Shown here piece after piece: positions 30,372 to 34,280 of a stretch of 34,280 nt of DNA. The DNA lies in contig NZ_JAKZEY010000015.1 in the NCBI RefSeq assembly GCF_022808955.1, positions 1 to 34,280 on the forward strand, given 5' to 3'. Position 1 is the first letter of the stretch. Each line of letters begins with the position of its first letter. The notes beneath the pieces are model-generated. The model saw only the letters and a list, made by a program, of their open reading frames with translations, had not been told where the DNA came from and made no database searches. Origin of the DNA: Anaerococcus sp. AGMB09787. Its GTDB lineage: Bacteria; Bacillota; Clostridia; Tissierellales; Peptoniphilaceae. A program made the translations under genes and the position numbers.

Positions 30372-31181
30372 ATGAAAAAAATTTACAAAGTAACCCTAAT
30401 CCTAGGATTAATTTCGATTGTCATAGGATTTATTTTTAGATATTCATACATAAATATATTGGGCATAGATAGGCCCCTAAAGCTTGTTTCTTTCCTATCC
30501 TTTGGTCTAGGACTTGTAGGATCTATTTCTGCCCTGATAGACGGGGTCAATAGAGACTTTAGGGACCATACCTTGGTCTTTTTGGTCTTAAACATTCTCC
30601 TAATCTTTACCTACCCAATTTTACTAGGTACTGAGACCTTCCTTAAGTCAGTCGAAAATCCCTACACCGACCAGGCCCCTGACTATGGTTATTCCACAGC
30701 CAACAAGCTAGATAGCTCCTTTATTATAGAGGGTGACCTTTACAAGATGCCCCTTACTATCAAGGACTTTTTGGATGATGGCTTTGACTATAACCTTAGG
30801 GATGGTGAAAAGAAAGCAATAATCAAAAAGACCGGCGCCAGCCAAAGGCTAAAGCCAACCTGGTTTACTGATGGCGAAAACAACAAGGTCTACAAGGAAT
30901 ACTACCTAATAGAAGCCTTCTATGAATCTAATAATATAGATGAAAATACTGAGATCGATAAGATTAAAATTTCCATGATAAATAACAATAGGGACTTTGA
31001 AGTCATGGGTATCCATTTGGAAGATTCCATAATTGATGTGGCTAAAAAACACGCCCTCACGGAAGATAGTGAAAACAAATCTAATCCAAGCAAAAAATAT
31101 TATATAAGTACTAGTGATTCTTATCTTATAACACTAACTGCCTTTAATAGCAAAATTCAAAGTATAGAAATTGAAAAATAA
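30372..31181 (+). CDS. Unknown membrane-anchored protein
   Basis: The 269-residue protein has three hydrophobic helices (about 6-24, 34-55 and 62-83) followed by a soluble domain of about 185 residues, probably extracytoplasmic. No known family is recognised. The soluble part has the segment LYKMPLTIKDFLDDGFDY and mixed alpha/beta character. AGGAGAGG lies 9 bases upstream of ATG 30372; the TTG at 30342 would bury it and put MVKYRRGKII on the front. It is monocistronic, divergent from murE and convergent with glutaredoxin. No function is proposed. Confidence 0.75.
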   Translation: MKKIYKVTLILGLISIVIGFIFRYSYINILGIDRPLKLVSFLSFGLGLVGSISALIDGVNRDFRDHTLVFLVLNILLIFTYPILLGTETFLKSVENPYTDQAPDYGYSTANKLDSSFIIEGDLYKMPLTIKDFLDDGFDYNLRDGEKKAIIKKTGASQRLKPTWFTDGENNKVYKEYYLIEAFYESNNIDENTEIDKIKISMINNNRDFEVMGIHLEDSIIDVAKKHALTEDSENKSNPSKKYYISTSDSYLITLTAFNSKIQSIEIEK

Positions 31182-31190
31182 GTAAGCTAA

Positions 31191-31215
31191 AAGCCGGCAT
31201 AGCCGGCCTTCTTTT
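31191..31215. terminator. Shared terminator of the membrane protein and glutaredoxin genes
   Basis: AAGCCGGC, 3-nt loop, GCCGGCCTT (31191-31210, one bulge), then TCTTTT. The GC-rich stem lies between convergent genes and can serve both. Confidence 0.82.
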
Positions 31216-31227
31216 GTATGACTATTT

Positions 31228-31458
31228 TTATAGTCCTAATTTTTCTTCAATAGCTTCTTTATCAAAGCCTACGATGTCTTCCCCGTCAATATTTATAACA
31301 GGTACTCCCCTGTAGCCCTTACTTACTAGGTAGTCTACAGCGTCTTTGTCGTCATCTACGTTGTATTCTGTAAAGTCTATATTGTTATCATTAAAGAATT
31401 GTTTTGCTGCCTTACAAAATACGCAAGTGCTTGATGTGTAAATTTTAATATCTGACAT
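31228..31458 (-). CDS. Glutaredoxin-like thiol-disulfide protein
   Basis: The 76-residue single thioredoxin fold has the redox site C12-V-F-C15 after the first strand (KIYTSSTC), the cis-proline segment GVPVINIDGE (51-60) and GFDKEAIEEKL at the end. It matches the small YruB/NrdH-like glutaredoxins of anaerobes, which reduce disulfides in the cytoplasm and may use thioredoxin reductase instead of glutathione. AGGAGAGG precedes ATG 31458. It lies 34 bp after rsmA with no terminator between, so it may be co-transcribed with rnmV-rsmA. Confidence 0.9.
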   Translation of the reverse strand: MSDIKIYTSSTCVFCKAAKQFFNDNNIDFTEYNVDDDKDAVDYLVSKGYRGVPVINIDGEDIVGFDKEAIEEKLGL

Positions 31459-31492
31459 AATTTATCCTCTCCTTTTATATTTATATACCCAA

Positions 31493-32332
31493 TTATTTTG
31501 AATTAAGAACATTGGTTAGATTAATATAATCATCCAAGGACAGGTTCTCTGCCCTTTGCCTTTTATTTATACCCACTTTTTCAAAAGCTAAACTTAATGT
31601 ATCCTTTGGATAAAGGTCTGATAGAGAATTAAGGATAGTTTTTCTTCTTTTGTTAAAGCCTGCCTTGACTAGGGCAAAGAGCCTATCCCTATCTACTTTT
31701 TCATCATATTTTCTAAGACTTAGCCTAAGGACTGTACTATCAATCTTTGGCTTAGGCATAAAGACTGACTTAGGGACATTGGTGATTTTTTTGGCATCTG
31801 CATAGAATTTTATAAAGACTGAGAGGGACGAATACTCCTTGTCATTTTCATCAGCTAGCATCCTATCAGCTACTTCCTTTTGGACCATAATGGTCATATC
31901 ACTTGGGCTTCTTCCCTCTATGAGCTTTTCTATAATTGGTGTAGTTATATAATAAGGGAGGTTGGATACTACCTTAAAGTCCTCCCCACCAAATTCTTCC
32001 TCGACTAGTTGGTTAAAATCACACTTAAGGACATCTTGATGGATGATTTTGACATTAGAAAAGTCTCCCAGGTTCTCTTCTAGGATTGGGATGAGGGAAT
32101 CGTCTATCTCAATAACTAGGACCTTCTTGGCAAGCTTTGCCATCTCATAGCTAATTGTCCCTATTCCTGGCCCTATCTCAATTACATTTTGATTTTTTAC
32201 ATCGGCAGCATCTACAATCTTGTCAACAAAGTTCTTGTCTACCAAGAAATTTTGCCCCAGGGACTTGGAAAATTTAAAGCCATAAAGGTCCATTATCTCT
32301 CTTACAGTTTTGGGTGAATATAGTTTTTTCAT
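31493..32332 (-). CDS. rsmA: 16S rRNA (adenine-N6,N6) dimethyltransferase
   Basis: The 279-residue protein has KSLGQNFLVDKNFVDKIV (23-40), AdoMet motif IEIGPGIGTISYEMA (51-65), catalytic NLPYYITTPI, and the C-terminal NKRRKTILNSL RNA-contacting block. It dimethylates two adjacent adenines in helix 45 of 16S rRNA late in 30S assembly (RsmA/KsgA). Loss gives kasugamycin resistance. The ATG overlaps the rnmV stop (ATGA), the common rnmV-rsmA pairing in Firmicutes. Confidence 0.97.
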   Translation of the reverse strand: MKKLYSPKTVREIMDLYGFKFSKSLGQNFLVDKNFVDKIVDAADVKNQNVIEIGPGIGTISYEMAKLAKKVLVIEIDDSLIPILEENLGDFSNVKIIHQDVLKCDFNQLVEEEFGGEDFKVVSNLPYYITTPIIEKLIEGRSPSDMTIMVQKEVADRMLADENDKEYSSLSVFIKFYADAKKITNVPKSVFMPKPKIDSTVLRLSLRKYDEKVDRDRLFALVKAGFNKRRKTILNSLSDLYPKDTLSLAFEKVGINKRQRAENLSLDDYINLTNVLNSK

Positions 32333-32859
32333 AGTTTACCTACCGCTTCATCAAACTCTTCACGGCTTATGCCAAAGGAATTTAGCTTGGCTAGAAGTTG
32401 CTTGGAATTAAAATATCCTATCCCCAGGATATCTCCCAGCCTTTGGCGTCTTTTCTTACTATCATCTCCCACTGATAGACCTGCCTTTACGAGGTCAGCC
32501 ATAACAAACTCTTCCCTCTTCTCAGCTACTTCTGCCTTGGCCCTCTTTAGGGCTTCTATTATTACCTCAGGGTCAGCATTTTCTACCCCCAGGTCTCCCT
32601 TCTTTATGGCGCTCTTCCTATCAATATAGGCGTGCTTGGCAGTGGGGATGTGTCTTGCAATCCTCGCCCTGATCTTTTTGCCAGCATAGTCAGGGTCAGT
32701 CAGGATTATTATCCCACACCTCTCGTTAATTACCTTGAGCCTATCAATCAAGTCCTTGCCAAAGCTAAGGCCATTTGTGGCAACCATCTCACAATCCACA
32801 GCCCTTTTTACATTGGCTATATCATCTTTTCCTTCAACTACTATAGTTTCCTTTATCAT
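32329..32859 (-). CDS. rnmV: Ribonuclease M5
   Basis: The 176-residue protein has a Toprim domain: catalytic E9 in VVEGKDD (7-13), and D55/D57 in LTDPDYAGKKIR. The C-terminal domain (about 90-176) includes the DDSKKRRQRLGDILGIGYFNSKQLL block. It matures 5S rRNA with the help of ribosomal protein L18. I chose ATG 32859, after AGAGGAT; the ATG at 32874 has no ribosome site. The rsmA gene follows with a 4-bp overlap. Confidence 0.94.
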   Translation of the reverse strand: MIKETIVVEGKDDIANVKRAVDCEMVATNGLSFGKDLIDRLKVINERCGIIILTDPDYAGKKIRARIARHIPTAKHAYIDRKSAIKKGDLGVENADPEVIIEALKRAKAEVAEKREEFVMADLVKAGLSVGDDSKKRRQRLGDILGIGYFNSKQLLAKLNSFGISREEFDEAVGKL

Positions 32860-32936
32860 AAATCCTCTTTCCATGAGAGTATTCTACTTAAAAACTGATA
32901 TTTTTCTAGTGATGAAGTCAAATAAATATGGACAAG

Positions 32937-32962
32937 AAAAATCCCCCAGTTATAACCGAGGG
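32937..32962 (-). terminator. Terminator of the flavodoxin-DUF3793 operon
   Basis: Minus strand CCCTCGGT-TATA-ACTGGGGG (32962-32943, two G-U pairs) followed by ATTTTTC, two bases after the stop codon. Confidence 0.8.
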
Positions 32963-32964
32963 AC

Positions 32965-33543
32965 CTATACTGCCTGTAAGATTTTTTTCATTTCACAAAT
33001 TTTGGAAGCATCGTATTTTCTAAATGTCCTTAAAGCTCTTTGTTCATTATTGAAACACTTCCAATAGCCTAAGCACTTATAATTTTTGCTTGACCTGTTA
33101 AAAAAAATAATGTCTTCTAGAGGATATCCGAGGAAGACTCCTATTTCTACCGGGCAAGTCTGGCTAAATCTTTCTTTTAGGATTATAAAATATTCGTTTG
33201 GTTTGGAGAGGTCTTTATAACCATAAGATTCTAGAAAAAGTTTTATATTTTTTTCATTTAATTTTTTTCTTAGCCTTTCTTCCCTATAGAAATATATGAG
33301 AACCCTGTCTTCTTCTACTTTGAGTTCATAAAAATAGAGGTCAAGAAGCTTTCCTATATAGTCCTTTTGCTTATCCCAGAGGTCTTTTAGTCTTCTCTTG
33401 TTATTTGTCAAAGATATAAGGCTGCCAAGCTTTTTTTTGTGAATTAAGGGTGCTAGATTGAATTTTAATATGGAGATGAGATAATCTAGGTCCTTAAAGT
33501 CATCAAGTTTGCTGTAGAAATCCAGTAGGTAGCCTACTGGCAT
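32965..33543 (-). CDS. DUF3793 family protein
   Basis: The 192-residue protein matches the DUF3793 group by PLIHKKKLGSLISLTNN, CPVEIGVFLGYPLEDIIFF near 132-150, and the cysteine-containing KNYKCLGYWKCFNN near 155-168. It is cytoplasmic, with no membrane segment. Family members in clostridia and anaerobic cocci are commonly encoded next to flavodoxin, as here, and function is unknown. The ATG overlaps the flavodoxin stop by one base (TAATG), so its expression follows flavodoxin and probably iron status. The two conserved cysteines could bind a metal or be redox-active, but this is speculation. Confidence 0.8.
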   Translation of the reverse strand: MPVGYLLDFYSKLDDFKDLDYLISILKFNLAPLIHKKKLGSLISLTNNKRRLKDLWDKQKDYIGKLLDLYFYELKVEEDRVLIYFYREERLRKKLNEKNIKLFLESYGYKDLSKPNEYFIILKERFSQTCPVEIGVFLGYPLEDIIFFNRSSKNYKCLGYWKCFNNEQRALRTFRKYDASKICEMKKILQAV

Positions 33544-33968
33544 TATTCTCCTAGCTTCCTTCCTATTTCTTTACATTCTTCGATGGCGCTATCATCTGGG
33601 CTATCGTAGGCTATGAGGCCGTCTTCCTTAATGAGCTTAGCTCCTGTTGCTTTAACTTCTTCAACCCATTTTTCCATCCATTCGCCTTCTGCCCATTGGT
33701 AGGATCCAAAGAGTAGGACCTCCTTACCAGATATTTCCTTGTTGGCATCATCCATAAAAGGTCTCATCTCGTCTTCTTCGAGTTCTTCTTGACCCATGGC
33801 TGGGCAACCAAAGGCTACTCTGTCTGCTTCCTTTACATCATCAAGGCTTGCCTCACTTACACTTATAAGCTTTACATCAGCTCCTTTTTCCCTCGCACCT
33901 TCTCCTATAGCATCTGCCATGGATTCGGTGTTACCTGTGCCTGACCAATATATAATATTTACTTTCAT
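33543..33968 (-). CDS. Flavodoxin (short-chain)
   Basis: The 141-residue protein has the FMN phosphate loop SGTGNTESMA (9-18), a GCPAMGQEELEEDEM loop near 54-68 and GSYQWAEGEWMEKW near 87-100 that contact the flavin. It lacks the long-chain insertion. It carries one or two electrons at low potential and replaces ferredoxin when iron is scarce. GAGGAGGAG precedes ATG 33968. The Fur-like box at 34010-34032 lies about 42 bp upstream of the start, so the gene may be iron-repressed. It is first in an operon with DUF3793. Confidence 0.95.
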   Translation of the reverse strand: MKVNIIYWSGTGNTESMADAIGEGAREKGADVKLISVSEASLDDVKEADRVAFGCPAMGQEELEEDEMRPFMDDANKEISGKEVLLFGSYQWAEGEWMEKWVEEVKATGAKLIKEDGLIAYDSPDDSAIEECKEIGRKLGE

Positions 33969-34009
33969 ATCTCCTCCTCTTTTTTAAGAATTAATGATTA
34001 AGATTAAGT

Positions 34010-34032
34010 AAAATGATATTGACTATCATTTT
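34010..34032. promoter_or_regulatory. Fur-type operator
   Basis: A perfect inverted repeat: AAAATGATA (34010-34018), TTGAC, TATCATTTT (34024-34032). Its core TGATATTGACTATCA matches the Bacillus 7-1-7 Fur box TGATAATnATTATCA at 12 of 14 positions. It covers the -35 of the plus-strand promoter, so a bound repressor would block RNA polymerase. It also lies upstream of flavodoxin on the other strand. Zur or PerR cannot be excluded, but the TGATA/TATCA ends favour Fur. Confidence 0.75.
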
Positions 34033-34047
34033 CGCTTTTATTATAAT
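34019..34047 (+). promoter_or_regulatory. Near-consensus promoter under the Fur box
   Basis: TTGACT (34019-34024), exactly 17 bp, TATAAT (34042-34047), giving a leader of about 50 nt before the small ORF. Confidence 0.8.
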
Positions 34048-34105
34048 AGACGTAGACATAGAATTATATCAAAAATATATCGTATTCTTTTATAAAGGAG
34101 GGTTT

Positions 34106-34255
34106 ATGGAAGATTTTATTAACATAGGAGATGCCCTGGATGGCTCATGCCTTATCCTTAATGAAGTTTGCACCTCTTGCCTTGAGTCTGTAGGGAATAT
34201 AGACAATTATTTGAGCAATTTAAATAGTTTTTTATATGCCTATATATATATTTAA
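34106..34255 (+). CDS. Small cysteine-containing protein behind a Fur-type promoter
   Basis: The 49-residue protein has no recognised family. It begins MEDFINIGDALDGSC and has three cysteines, C15 and C22-T-S-C25, then a hydrophobic aromatic end (FLYAYIYI). A strong AAAGGAGGG lies 5 bases before ATG 34106, and a promoter with a Fur-like operator lies just upstream, so translation is plausible. The earlier in-frame ATG at 34013 lies inside the operator and is not a likely start. It may be a leader or small partner protein for iron-transport genes beyond the window, or a truncated gene. Confidence 0.55.
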   Translation: MEDFINIGDALDGSCLILNEVCTSCLESVGNIDNYLSNLNSFLYAYIYI

Positions 34256-34280
34256 AATACAAAAGAAACCTCTATTACAA

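Noticed and set aside
34013-34105. Upstream in-frame ATG that would extend the small ORF to 80 residues
   Set aside because: That ATG is inside the Fur box and upstream of the -10, so it would not be transcribed. The AAAGGAGGG site marks ATG 34106.
1-34280. CRISPR array, insertion sequence or prophage genes
   Set aside because: No regularly spaced repeats, transposase, integrase or phage structural genes were seen. The only long repeat-like structure is the 7804-7959 hairpin.

Overview
The window comes from a low-GC, Gram-positive, strictly anaerobic bacterium. The evidence is rubredoxin, an NADH:rubredoxin oxidoreductase-like flavoprotein, flavodoxin next to a DUF3793 protein, clear AGGAGG-type ribosome binding sites, lipoprotein signals, and a MurE without the meso-DAP motif. 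Heavy use of AGG arginine codons and the overall gene mix suggest the anaerobic cocci (Peptoniphilaceae, Anaerococcus-like). This genus-level call is inference. Most genes lie on the minus strand; the main plus-strand block is 17.8-21.2 kb.

Layout. 0-4 kb: start of a sigma-factor-like gene with an in-frame stop, an RsbW-type anti-sigma kinase, rubredoxin (+), an acidic secreted membrane-anchored protein, a YitT membrane protein and a CofE-like ligase. 3.9-7.5 kb: one tight minus-strand operon in the order lipoprotein barnase, barstar, YtrA-type GntR regulator, ABC ATPase, ABC permease, sirtuin, zinc-ribbon membrane protein. 7.6-8.0 kb: tRNA-Pro(TGG) with a near-perfect promoter, then a 149-nt imperfect palindrome of unknown nature. 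8.0-12.9 kb: a BMP-family nucleoside ABC importer, with an intrinsic terminator between the binding-protein gene and the ATPase gene. 13.0-17.7 kb: phosphoglycosyl transferase, RsuA-type pseudouridine synthase, PadR regulator, a UvrD-type helicase fused to an AddB-like iron-sulfur nuclease, and a GNAT acetyltransferase. 17.8-21.2 kb (+): NADH:rubredoxin oxidoreductase, then a TPP riboswitch controlling thiW-thiM-thiE. 21.2-26.1 kb: a complete type III restriction-modification system (mod-res). 26.3-30.3 kb: operon murE - HI0933-type flavoprotein - SAF-domain homoserine-dehydrogenase-like protein. 30.4-34.3 kb: an unknown membrane protein (+), glutaredoxin, rsmA, rnmV, DUF3793 and flavodoxin, and finally a Fur-box promoter driving a tiny cysteine-containing ORF.

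Functional links. Rubredoxin, the NADH:rubredoxin oxidoreductase, glutaredoxin and flavodoxin form a redox and oxygen-protection theme. Flavodoxin shares an intergenic region with a near-consensus Fur box, which fits replacement of ferredoxin by flavodoxin under iron limitation. The thi genes make a salvage route in which ThiW imports a thiazole precursor, ThiM phosphorylates it and ThiE joins it to HMP-PP; no thiD lies in the window. The most unusual assembly is the barnase/barstar pair co-transcribed with a GntR/ABC module and a sirtuin. Other points worth attention are the 149-nt hairpin, the nonsense codon in the putative sigma gene, the helicase-nuclease fusion and the Fur-controlled mini-ORF.
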